Shown here one piece after another: positions 53,136 to 64,000 of a stretch of 64,000 nt of DNA. Positions within the stretch are counted from its first letter, which is position 1. Every line of letters begins with the position of its first letter. The stretch comes from Madurella fahalii. Its lineage: Eukaryota; Ascomycota; Sordariomycetes; Sordariales. Position numbers and translations under genes: made by a program. A model generated the notes under the pieces. It saw only the letters and a list, made by a program, of their open reading frames with translations. It was not told where the DNA came from and did not search any database. The stretch spans positions 1,612,001 to 1,676,000 of the forward strand of contig CM056878.1 of the NCBI GenBank assembly GCA_029876055.1. Reading direction: 5' to 3'.

Positions 53136-55804
53136 TTAGCCGAGTGTGCCACCACTGTGGATGGCTTGCACGGCCGAAGTTCGGGGTATCGTTGTGACGT
53201 TTGTGTGATGATGCATGGGCGGGGAGGCGGCGCCAAACTCGGCAGCAGCTTCGTGGTAATTCGGAGGACGTGAAGCAGGGTCCCAGCCCTCTTCGCTGAG
53301 CACGCTCAGATAACCGTTCCCAACCTTGTCTCGGAGCGCCTCAATCTTGCGGCGGTAGAGCTCGCCACCTACATCCCAGTCCACGTTGCTCCCGGGAGAC
53401 CCGAATATCGAAGGCAAGTCGGGGATGCCGGCCGTGTCGGTCCTTGGGACTTCGGGGGGGCCGCCCTGCGCGCTCGGCACGGGGCTTTCGGCCAGAATGG
53501 TATGGGACGCCGTCTGAGTCTCAGGGAGCTGTGAGGTACGATAGTTGCTCCCAGAGTCCAGCGTCGCCCGGGCACCTGGCACCTGGCGGTCGACGGGCTG
53601 CGCATAGGGAACCGGGCTATCATTAGTAGCGAGGTCGACTATGCGACGCTTGGGCGCCCTGCGACGCCGTGTCGAACTAGTGTTGACTTCGCTAGAGGCA
53701 GTTCGTGGTGAGGGCCTTTCTTTCCGGAGGACTGCCGGCTCCCTGGGAAGGGCATCGTAGATGATGGCCGGTTTGCTAACGTCAACAGCGGGTATCTCCG
53801 GCGGCGGCGGTTTGACCACTGGTACGGCAGGGGGCTCCTCCACTCGCTCCACCAAATAACGCTTCTCCGCGTACGTGGGCCCGGTAGCATCGATTGTGAT
53901 GTCCTCGGTGTAGCCGGGTGTCTTGCGGAACAAGTTGAAGATCGTGATCCGGTAATCGCGGTGGGTACGTGTGAACGGATTGCCTTCGACGTACACCTCA
54001 CGGATCTCAGGAATTCCGGTCAGGCGGGCCAACTCCATCGGGTCAGTTAGACGATTGTCTCTCAGATCCAGCCTCTCCAGGGGGAACAACTTTTCGATGC
54101 CTGCAATGGAGTGGAGGCGGTTCGCTCGCAGGTTGAGAGCGGTAATAGCTGGCAGCGGGTTGCGGATAAGGGAGTGCAACGAGTCAATCATGCAATGTGC
54201 CAGGTTTAGAGCGCGAAGTGCAGTGAGATTGGCGAGACTGTCGGGGATCTGCGTAAAGAGGTTGGAGGAAAGGTCGAGCGAATGGAGCGTATTAGCAAGC
54301 GGGGCTAGGCTTGCTGCGGGAATCGTGGTCAGCGAGTTGTCCGCCAGGCTAAGGTGCTTAAGGAAGCGCCACTTGGAAGCTGGGAGGATGCCCATCGCTA
54401 GGAGGTTCGAAGAGCTTCCGCGGGAGTTATGCCAGGAATCTGAAAGACTTGAATGAGAGCTTCCGGAACCGGAACGTCGGATTTTGTAAGATCCACGCAC
54501 GTTGGCCGATCCGTTCCGGGAGCTCGAAGGCCGCCGGGGCGAATGGCTCCGCTGCCGGGTCTCCTTGGTGGGCGACTTGGGTTCGTCGCTGTCAATTCTG
54601 ACAATGGATGGTCTCCTGCTGTCGGGGCCATTGGATTCATCCTGGCTTGCCCCTACTTCGCTGTTCAGCGACCCGACAGGCAGGTCTGTTGTCGACTTGC
54701 GCGCCTCAGGGGAGCTCGGGGTCGATGTAGACTTGTGTAGTTCGACGTTGGACACTGTCGGACTCCTCCGAGGGCTTGCCGCTGTAGCCCACGGTGTGGT
54801 GGGCGACGACTGGCTCTTGGACGTGCGCCGCCGCCGCTTGTCCATGTCATCCAGTACGATATCAATCAAGATATCTGCCGGATCATCAACACTGGCACGC
54901 TTGAGCGTGAGGGATCGGAGCTGCTCGGCAAGCCTGTCCCAGCCAAAGAACTGTCTGAAGTCGATGTCGCTAACTTCGAGCGCCTGCACGTTCTTGAACA
55001 CGTACAGGGGCACGGCAGAGTCGAAAGGGAACTCCTCGTAACCCCTGATAAGCCGCGCCCGCCAATCCGGTGCAAGCCTCAAGCACGGGATCTTGGTGAA
55101 AGCGGAATAGAGATACTTCAAATCGGCCTGGATGGCAGCCTTTTGTCTCTCGGTCCGGGCGGCGGATATGCTCGAGCCAATTCCAAAGCTAGCCCAGAGA
55201 GCAGACATGCCCGACATGACGCTCCTGATGCTCGAGACGGAACGAATCGAACCGACGTCGGAGCCGCGGCTCTTGGAACGCTGCGACTGACCAAGGAAGG
55301 ACACATAGTTCGCCGACGCCGTGCTGTCGTGCAGATTCTCGAGACGGACCTTCATCGGTCCGACAGGTATGCCTAATTCCTCAAAGCGCGAGAGCAAGTA
55401 GAATAGATGGTGGGGTGTGAGAGCCAACTTTGCCGACTTGACATTGTGCGATGCGAAGTTCAGCGATCCGAGCGAGAAGGCGGCAGCTAGGGTGCTCGAC
55501 GTGGAAGCGGATGTCGCGGGCCGCTCCGGAACCGCTGGCGAAGAAGAGAGAGGCACCGGCGGGACCGACGAGACGCTCTGGGAGGACCCATGGCGTGGTA
55601 CATTCTGCCTCCGAAATTGCAGCGCGTTGGCGAGAGCCTTCTCGTGCGTCCGGACAAAGCTGGCCAGTTGCTGTTTGAACCGAACTGTCAGTTCCGCGTT
55701 CCGTTGCATTCCGTTGCATGTGCCTGCTCGTCGGGAAAAGGGAGGGGTTTCACGTAGAGACGGAAACATACCTTTATAAAAAACTCGCCGTCTTCCGAGT
55801 CCAT
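53136..55804 (-). CDS. Large leucine-rich-repeat protein, STK11IP-like architecture
   Basis: Exons 55804-55772 and 55670-53136 (101-nt phase-0 intron) give 855 residues. It starts MDSEDGEFFIK joined to QLASFVRTHEKALANALQ. This start was chosen because a frame confined to the second exon would run through the intron. A conserved N-terminal block (about 196-275: LKYLYSAFTKIPCLRLAP, FPFDSAVPLYVFKNVQALEV, LRSLTLKRASV) is followed by a Ser/Arg-rich segment (285-440). Then come about five leucine-rich repeats (445-585: LSLADNSLTTIP, LDLSSNLFTQIP, LNLRANRLHSIAGIE, LDLRDNRLTDPMELARL) ending in an LRR cap REVYVEGNPFTRTHRDYRI. The C-terminal 250 residues are Pro/Ser-rich. No catalytic or membrane segment. 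The block order resembles animal STK11IP (LKB1-interacting protein) and related fungal LRR proteins of unknown function; this is inference. Confidence 0.8.
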
Positions 55805-58800
55805 TGTTTAGATGTAGGTATGCATGAGAGTGCCGTAGTCAAAGGAGCGAATGGCTGCGAGTCCCAAGCCTGGAGGGCGGGGAAGTCGCGGGATCGTGAA
55901 CTCGTCCTCGGTCCAACGCTTATCGACGGCTCGGGACGCGAGTGTTACGTTTCCAGCGGCGTTGGTGATTATATCGCGGCGGGTGTGGGAGAGCAGCCTG
56001 GACAGCGTCATATGTCAGTTTGGCGATTTATCACCCCGCACAAGAAACGCCCAATGTTGTATGGCCGACGAGTAGGCACGGTAGGCCAGCCCACCAGCGA
56101 GGACAAGCAGGCACACGACCAGAGAGTCTTTGGCGGCCAACGGATATGATATTCAATAATCGCGGACAGCCAAGCCGAATGTGGTGGGTAGGTGCGGCGT
56201 GAGTCGGCCAGAGTCGCAAAAAAAGGTCGTCGACTAAAATCGGTCGGGTGCGGGGGACAGCGGCTATGCGGCGCACAATATAACCTATAGGCGGGCGTAG
56301 GTGGGCGCAGACGGGCATGCGGGTTAGGAAGACGGTCTCGGTGGGACAAAATGCTCGGAGGTGTGGTCCGGTCCGGTCATTGTACGGTTGTCGTGTGGTC
56401 GGCAGGTCTCTCCCCACGGTTTCAAGACTGAAGGCCGGTTTCAAGGCCAAAGCTGGGCCAGGAGCAAGGCCGCGGACAGTGAAATCCTTCCACTCGGCAA
56501 CAGCACCCGTCGGCGTCGTCATCGCAGCTCAAGGACCGGGCCAAGCCAAGCCAACGATACGCTCAGTTGGGCTGGGCCGAGGGGCCGGCCCGGCAACGCA
56601 AGGCGATGGAAGGAATGAGCCATATGGGTCACGCGCATGCACACAGGAAGGGGCGGAAGCTGGAGGCCAAGGCCCGTTGGCGTTTGGCAGGCAAGTCACC
56701 GGATAGATGATCAAGAAAATTCCTGGGTGTCATGTTGTCGGACGACCACCAACGCTGCGGCGCACAGTCTTGGGGATGCAGCAAGGCGGTAGATCTAATG
56801 GTGCGGTCGCTCGCTGGCAGGCTGGGAAGAAGGCCAAAAGGGAAAATATGACAGAAAACGACGGGACTTACCAAAAGTCAAAACTCGATGGCGCAGCCAC
56901 GTGCCTGAGGCCTAGTGGTGAGGCAGGTCCTGTCCTCCTAATCCGATCCCCGGATGTTCTCTCGGAATCCGTTCGACGCGGCCGCCGCGACAGGTAGTCA
57001 GTCCCCAGCACGACTTGAGGCGAGCGCGAAGGTAAAAGGAATGATCAAGATGCTAGGCCGCAGCGACGTCGAGTATTATAGCAGCCAAGGAATCTGCCCG
57101 CGCGCTCTCTCACTCGCACTCTCGACGCGCCGTTGAATGCTGCGTCGTTCGTCGCAACCACACGCAGAAGTGGACGGGGAGGAGAGGAAAAATTGAGGGT
57201 CTTCTGTTGGTGGTGAGGGGGCGGGCAGCAACCATATTAAAATACGGAAAGGGTCCAGATTTGCGGCACTAGCAAGAGCCCGCCCCTGCAAGGTTAGGCG
57301 GCGCCCACCTACCTGGAGCGGTAATGGACGACATGCTAGCGGCGGGGTCGCCTGCGGAAACCTGGAAATCCTGGGCGACCACGGGCTAGCGCAATGGGCA
57401 ATTTCACGCGGTCCATTCCATCCAATCCGCTGGCAGCCACAGCCCGCTCCAGCCGGCCGCTAGACTCCCGTGCCTCTTGTCGCACAGTCAGGGCCAGCTC
57501 CGTGATCAGGGCCTTGATCATCGGCCGTGAGATCGGTCGGAACAATCCTCTACTGGAGATCAATCATCGACTCTGGGGCTCGCCTGTTTCGCAACATTTT
57601 TCCACCACAGCAGGAGGGGAAAAAGAAAAATAATAAATATAATAAATAAAATACAAGAACCGTGCCTCACTGATGCGCAGCAGCAAAATCGGGCATTAAA
57701 TGGCGGCAGCAACGAGGCTTGAGCTGCCAGGCGTCAGGCAACACACCCGTCATTTCGCTTCCGTTTGTTTCCTCGACGACGGGACGCCGTCTTACAGAGC
57801 TCGTTATAGGTACCTAGTTAACTGCACCCGGAAAGATCTCGGCATCCTCCTCCGTCCCAACCTGAAGGCTCGTCGCAAACCTATCTACCTCAGAGACATG
57901 ACGACAGAAACGCAACACCGCGGTAAGACATTCTCGCACTGAAATGCAAAGCTTCTGCCAAGTCGGCTCGCAGTGTGAGCGCCCTCAGAGGCTGCATCCT
58001 CGACCAATAGCGGCTCTAGAACAAGGGGAGCGTTCATACATAGGGCTCCCTCCCGCAGCATGCAGCGCGTCTCGAAATCGATGCAAGTGGCCAAGCGCAG
58101 ACATACCTGCGGTGAGCCGACTTCTCCAGCAAGACTGCGTCAAGAGCGGTGTATGCGATGCTGCAGAGGCTCGGTTGGAACTTGGACACATAGTACGAAT
58201 GCATCCGCATGCCTAACTGTCTCACAGCCGATATGAGAATGCCCTTCGGTCCATGATCAACCCCGGCGTGGGATGGATGCATCACACGGTGGGTGACACT
58301 GTACATAGCAGTACAATCTGGAGCACCGGCTGAGCTGAAAGGGCTTGGCCATGTGGTAGATCAGCAAATCAATCTCTCAGATTGTGCTCTTTTTGGGGAA
58401 AGGGAGGTGCACTCCTGACAGCCGGGACCACCCGAAGATCCCTCTCCAGGCATCATGTGTTTCCTTCTCGAATTTCGAGGTTCCGGGTGCTCTGGAGCAA
58501 AAGTCGAAGCATCTGGCTCGCCGGCCACGCGATTACTTCCCTCTGCAACAGGCATGATGCTGTTCAAATGCTCGCCGCGCCGCGATGTTTACTTGGGCCC
58601 GGCAGATTCTCGCTAAACCCCCCGGGAACCGGTGATTACCTCCTTATGCGTCACTGCTAGCGGCTAATCGCTCAGATTGCAGGCTCGCTTCACACTTCAG
58701 CCCGCGGCAACAGGGCTGCCTTTCATGAGGAGGCAGGACTGCAGACATCACCAAGCATCGAGATCGTCGAGCCGATTGGCAAAAGGAGCCAGTCACAGCT

Positions 58801-61800
58801 GCTAGAGATGCTGGGGAAACGGAGAAAGCAGGAGAGATTTGCGATGACGGTTGCACCCATGCCCTGACAGTTCAGTTCCCTTAGTAGCCTAATGCGAGTC
58901 TGCAGCCAAAGTGGCAGGGTCTGCGCACGGTTTGCCAACCCTGGACGACGCAGCTCCCGGGTCAATGGTATCACAAACAACCCAACGCTGGATAAACCAG
59001 CCGGCCAGGGTTTGCGTTTGCCGGTTCTCGATACCTTATTATTAGGGGAGTCTATAGCACAACTGCCGCCGCGCTGTATAGTATCCCTCTTCCGCCAACC
59101 CGTGTGTTTCCGTCATGGATTCCATGTTTTCCGCGCAAGACGGATAGAAACATATATCAACCGCCGCGGCCAACGAAATAACGGAAACCGAGCGCAAGGA
59201 TCGCCGCTCGCTTGACAGTTTTTGCGACTAGACCAAGCCGTTTGAAGCTGCCGATACGGGACGCAAAATCTGGGACTACCAATATCATACACACATTGTC
59301 CTGATTCCTGGAGAATGTTCGATATGCCTCTACGTGTAGATATGAAATGCATGCAACACACCTTCTCGACTTCTAGCGGCAGTATGCGATTATGTCATAC
59401 TCCGCAAAATCCTAGGCTTGACGCTCTCTGATTGGGAATGGTGTCTCAGTGGCATGTCATTCTGCTCCAAGCCTGGCACAACCCTGCAACCACACATATC
59501 AATTTCTGTCGCTCGTGGGCTTGGCCCGGGCGCGTTGTGTTTGACCCCCACATCATTCCCCGTCTCCAGCTTCTCGACAGCCAGAACCAAGGGAGACCTT
59601 TGCTCTGGCCTAGAGGAAATGCGCTCAAGTCAAGACGGGATCATGCGACAAGAGGATCCATGGACGGACACCACCCCATTACTCGTACGGCTACTTCCTG
59701 CGGTTCCTGTCTCGCGTTCGCTTTCTTGAGGGTCGCGGGGAATTCAAGTCATGGTCGGAGAGACACAGCGCTCGCGAGAAACACACCTCGGCAATGTCAT
59801 GTGGTACGTACACACGGCGTTATGAAGGGGCATTCGCCAGAATGGCACCGGCAGTATCATGGGCAGTAAAATTGCCCGCCCCAAGCCAGCATCCGCAGCC
59901 TCACCGCTCCCAGCCGACTGCCCTTGGGTTAAGGAGGATGTTGGATGGCAGCAGCACGTTTTGCCACATCTATTATTGGTCGTCGCTGAGTATTTGCCGG
60001 CCTGGGCATCAGAGGATGATTGGGCTCGACCCCTCCACCAAACCGTAGTGGTTGTGAAGACGGGTTATCAGATGCAGATCCATGGCGACAATCCCACGAG
60101 TGTACTCTGCTACTCCGTACACGAAGCGGGGTATCATCGAGCCAAGCGAGATGCAGCAGTCGAGCTCGGTAGCTGCAAGGAAACAAAAAGAAAACGGGAA
60201 CGTCTCTCATAGAGAATCGGGCAGTATTCGTATTCACAGGCCTCGGCTCGAGCCGGCGGATTCTCGTCGATTCCGTCAATTTGCACACCCACCTCTGAAG
60301 ATCTCTAGATACCCGCAGCAGCGGCCGCATCTCGTTCAACCGTCGAGCAGATCCGTCCGAACAAGCCAGGGCTTTCTTGTCTATCCCACCCCACAACTGC
60401 GACCCTAGTGAGGAAGATCAACACCGCCTACTCGTAGGCTTGGGTTTCATGCCGGCTGTCGCGCCCAATAGGAGGTTTCTTCTTGGACACTTACGTGCCG
60501 GTAGGACCCCACAGTTATTGCTCGACCAGTGGAGTTTGCGACGAACACTGGCCGAACATTTCCCTTCCCCAGGGGCTGGTTATGACGTATTTAACATTCG
60601 ATGCCCCGCTAAAAAGTCAAAGGCCGCGGGAACACGCCGTCCCCATGATGGCGCACATGACGCTTTGGATCCCGCAGCGCCCCCGGATGCTGGGATGCTG
60701 CGATGCTGGAATGTAAACCGCAAGAATGTGTGATGGGCGATTCGAGCGTGGGGTCAGCAAGCAAAATCACGAGAGCGCCAGCGGCGCTTGTGAGCCTTGT
60801 TTCGCCCTGGTTCACAAGGGTGGCACGGTGACTGAACCAGTTACCCTTGCCCCGGGCTTGCCCAATTCGTCGCTTCCGGGTCGTCTCATTCGGTGACTGA
60901 CCTTGCCGGGTTGCCGGGGGGTGGTCTTCACCCCGGCATCCCCGTTTTGACCCCCACCCTCTCGTGATGCAGGGTTTTCTGACCGCTGCCGATGAACAGA
61001 ACGGACAAAAGGTTCAACTGCGGGGCAGAGGGGTCCAGGTCAGTTAGTCGGACGTTCCCAAGTCGCACACGCGCTCCCATCCTCCTCTACGATACGCCAA
61101 TTCCCTTAACTCACTTTCTCAACCTTCCTCTCCTCTCTCCTCACCGCTTCTCCTGTTGCGCATGCAAGCAAGCCATGTAGGATTCTGAAGCAGAGAGAAG
61201 GGGGGCAATTTGTGCGTTTCTGTAGGTGCGCAGCCTGCGGCCCAGGATTGCCTGAAATATGGATGCAGATGCATTGCATTAGTTTGAGGAAGGCATAGTT
61301 TCTTCTTCCCGTCCCTTCGTTTCCGCACACGGAACGCCGACATGGAGGGGTATTTCCGTTGGCAACCTAAGGGTCCTTTCTTGTCCTTTGTTTTTCTGTT
61401 CTTTTTGGGGCGGACCTCTCTAAACATCCAACCACCTATACCTCCTACCTACGCAAGTATACAAACATTCACCGTAAAAGAGAAGACAGCGAGCAGCGGA
61501 CTATGACGAGCATACCTCCATCCTCCTCCCTACCCTACACCCCCTCTTGATCCCCCGCCTCCGCAATAGCTCCGTCGAGGTTCGGTTGGTTCGACAACCG
61601 TTGATCGCAACCCCCCCCCCTCCCCTCTTGCCTGCCCCGGATCTCGCTTCTCCACCACCGTCAACCCCTGTCCCGGCACCAGATTGCCGAAGTCGGACAT
61701 TCTCCGCCATGCGGGACAGGGACGATGATTTGCAGCAGTACAGACGGGGTCCCGGCTGACCGCCTGCCGACTAGACGAAGCACACACTTGCACCACTTAC

Positions 61801-64000
61801 AAGGACATACATATACCATCGCTGCACGACATATAGCCCCCGGTCTGACGGGTTCGGGTTGTTTCAGCCGGCTTTGTTAGTTGATTGACATTACGGAATA
61901 AAAGTCTTGCCTGACACAAGGCAGAGGCGGCGGCGGTTTAGCCGCCGCTGTTTTTGTGGGGGAAGAGATCTACAATTGTCCGAAGGAGTTGGGTTGTGGG
62001 GAACCCCTTTCAGAAGCACTCGCAGTTCAGTACATCCCAGAGGAAAGAAAAAGACAATGGATGGCGACCCCTCTTCGCCAAGTTCACTTGGCCCTGGAAA
62101 TGGGACGATGAGGCGCGTAAACTGTTCTTTCTTCGGCCAACTTTCCAAGATCCGGCTTGTTTCGTTGCCCAGAGTTAAGTGAAGCACTAACTTTCCGTCC
62201 GCCTTGGTACCGAGTCACGAGCTCTGCCTTCCCTCGCCTCGCGTTAGGTAAGGTGGTTTCCAGCTACGTAAGGACATTCGCGCGTACCAGTGAGCCACGG
62301 TTTTTTTTTTGCGCGCTCCCGTGTAAGAGGCATGGTGTGGGGGAGGCAAAACGAGGACTACTGCTTTTGGCAAGGAGTCACATGGGCCGCGTTGCCTTTG
62401 CCTCTCGCGAAGTTTGTTGCCCACTACTTACCTGGTAAGGGAGTTGCTTAATTCATTGGCTGTGATGGTAACACGGGGACGAGGCGAATGTCTTGACAAT
62501 TGTGTAGCCGCGGCTAAGCGACATACCTAGTACTTGTGGATTGCCGTTTTTTCCGGATGGGCTTGTGCTTTCAGAAACTGGCGTTGTAGGGCAAAAGATG
62601 TGATGCGCCTCACTTGCCCCGAGTCCCTACCGGACTTGGCCTTTTCGCCCCATTGGTGATCCTACAAGGACACGTTCCCGGCAAGTCTGCAGTGTCGGTG
62701 TGGACCTCGGGGAGGGGCTTCTCTGCAATGTGTTCATATGTTGGAGCGGGGGTATAACGGTTTGCGGGATGATGCAACAGCATAGACTACTGATGGGAAG
62801 AAATATCTGTATCCTATGAGGACGGAGAAAGGAATTTCCCGGTAGTTGGAAAAGGCGGCCATTGGGGTTCAGTATTACTTACGATGTGGCAAAGAGTGTT
62901 CTAGGTAAAAGAATGGAGTGCGGCGCAGGACCGTATAAGGTGCCAGAAGTGGCCGTCCCATGGAGAGTGTTGCCAGTTACGGCTTGATTGCTTGTTACAT
63001 TCCGAGGTGGTTGATGATAGATGTAAGTGGAGAGCTGGAGGGGATACGAATAGGGGCCAAAAGTGAAATGTGATTGTGGCTCTTTCCTTTGTATTAGTAA
63101 CTTATAGTGGGAAATCTACGTACAGGGACGTCACGTCGAGGGCCATATTGCTCGTGCTTTATGACTGTTTGGTGGAAGGATAGACTCGTGCAATAGGCAA
63201 GAGAGTATTGGAGTGAGACAATGGAGTAGTTAGAGAATGTAACGCTGCTACCTACTTATTATTCTCCCTCTATCTCTTTCCCTCATTCGCGCACAGGTCT
63301 GTGGAAGTTCTAGGAAAATACTGCAGAAGAAGCTGGTAAAAAGGAAGCCAAGTCAAAAGGTAGAAAGGGGTGTTACTGAGAGATTGATGGAGCCACCAGG
63401 AGTTTACAGGTAATGGCAACGTGCAACCGGAGACAGCTGACTCGAGGTTGTACATATTTAGAGACTAACAGCGTCTCCTAATCTAGAAGGGAAACTGGTA
63501 GAAGAGTCCTCCTTAGCTTAGATCCTCACGCTCCTTAACACAAATATTGATGACCTATTCTGTGTACGGAGTATATAGCCATGGAAATTTGCATAGGCAT
63601 TGTAGGGAGAGGTGGAGATTGGGAGTTCTATGTGGGCTACCGTATGGTGAGACGCTTTCTACGACCAGGAGACGGTCTCTTTGTTATCGAATTGCGTATT
63701 TCTCAGGCTGGAATTTGAATCCGGGACTCCGAACAGCATGGTCAGGGCGAACGTCAAACCCTCAACCAGACAAGCAGGTTCCACAAACTGTTCCTGATGG
63801 TTCCAGTTCTCGCCGGGGTTATCGCTCCTCGTCATAGAGGACGTCAGTGTTGGGTGGATGGTAGCACGTACTAATCATACACCCTACTGCTTGTATCATA
63901 CAGTAACACACCCCCGTCAATTCTTCAAAGCGTTCGGCCTCACGGAGAGCAGTCTGTCCATGGCTCGCCCACTATCCAGCGCCCAACCACCCAACACGTC
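55805..64000. other. 8.2-kb region without a supportable gene
   Basis: The first about 1.5 kb is GC-rich and probably promoter and 5' leader of the LRR gene. The rest has only short or domain-free open frames (the longest about 110-165 codons, e.g. 56031-56522 and 59929-60396, both minus). A C/T-rich leader at 61520-61700 precedes an ATG at 61709, and a final ATG at 63960 opens a frame that runs off the window. No transposon ends, rRNA or tRNA were found. Confidence 0.5.
63960..64000 (+). CDS. Possible 5' end of a gene leaving the window
   Basis: CCATGG context, then 13 codons without a stop (MARPLSSAQPPNT) to the window edge. The N-terminus looks plausible for a real protein, but 41 bases cannot prove it. 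Confidence 0.15.
   Translation, partial: MARPLSSAQPPNT

Noticed and set aside
56031..56522. 163-codon open frame (minus) upstream of the LRR gene
   Set aside because: Pro/Arg-rich sequence in the GC-rich leader region; no domain and an overlapping plus-strand frame of similar quality.
59432..60396. Several 100-155 codon frames on both strands
   Set aside because: They overlap each other and none has a recognisable motif or splice pattern.
63700..63740. T-arm-like TTTGAATCCGGGA, possible tRNA
   Set aside because: No matching acceptor, D or anticodon stems on either strand.
1..64000. CRISPR arrays, prophage, operons or secondary-metabolite cluster
   Set aside because: No regularly spaced repeats, phage genes, or PKS/NRPS/terpene synthase genes; the window is eukaryotic housekeeping DNA.

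Overview
This window is nuclear DNA of a filamentous ascomycete, most likely Sordariomycetes and probably Sordariales. The case rests on many short spliceosomal introns (about 48-180 nt, GT-AG, with CTAAC-like branch points), proteins that read like Neurospora/Chaetomium housekeeping proteins, two intron-bearing tRNA genes and kilobase-long gene-free spacers. There are no operons, CRISPR arrays, rRNA genes or intact transposons. Identities come from reading motifs by eye; no database search was run.

Layout. 0-7 kb: the 3' end of a SWI/SNF ATPase (SNF2) with SnAC, AT-hook and bromodomain; the mitochondrial nuclease NUC1; a ZRT3-like ZIP zinc transporter. 7.4-21.4 kb is the densest part: tRNA-Thr(TGT), the polyadenylation factor PFS2, a DGAT1-type acyltransferase, the prenylcysteine methyltransferase STE14, a TMEM170-family membrane protein, peroxin PEX8, then a head-to-head pair of TFIIIA and RPB6. 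21.9-27.8 kb: tRNA-His(GTG), a cis-CaaD-like tautomerase and a secreted two-WSC-domain protein. 31-41.6 kb: eIF3a, a G-protein gamma subunit, an Rdx (SelW-like) protein and the PP1 catalytic subunit. 45.5-55.8 kb: the PHD/EPL1 protein NTO1 of a NuA3-type acetyltransferase complex and a large leucine-rich-repeat protein. 55.8-64 kb: no gene that I can support.

How the genes relate. Most act in core gene expression: chromatin (SNF2, NTO1), transcription (RPB6, TFIIIA), mRNA 3' processing (PFS2), translation (eIF3a, tRNAs). Others serve lipid and organelle biology (DGAT1, PEX8, NUC1, ZRT3) and signalling (G gamma, STE14, PP1). The G gamma subunit carries a CaaX box and STE14 methylates such prenylated C-termini, but they lie 22 kb apart and are not a cluster.

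I found no convincing novel multigene system. The best leads are gene-level: an in-frame 48-nt candidate intron inside a TFIIIA zinc finger, an apparent frameshift at a G8 tract in PFS2, the shared TFIIIA/RPB6 promoter, an eIF3a first coding exon that is only the start codon, an orphan cis-CaaD-like tautomerase with a changed active-site position, and an LRR protein built like animal STK11IP.
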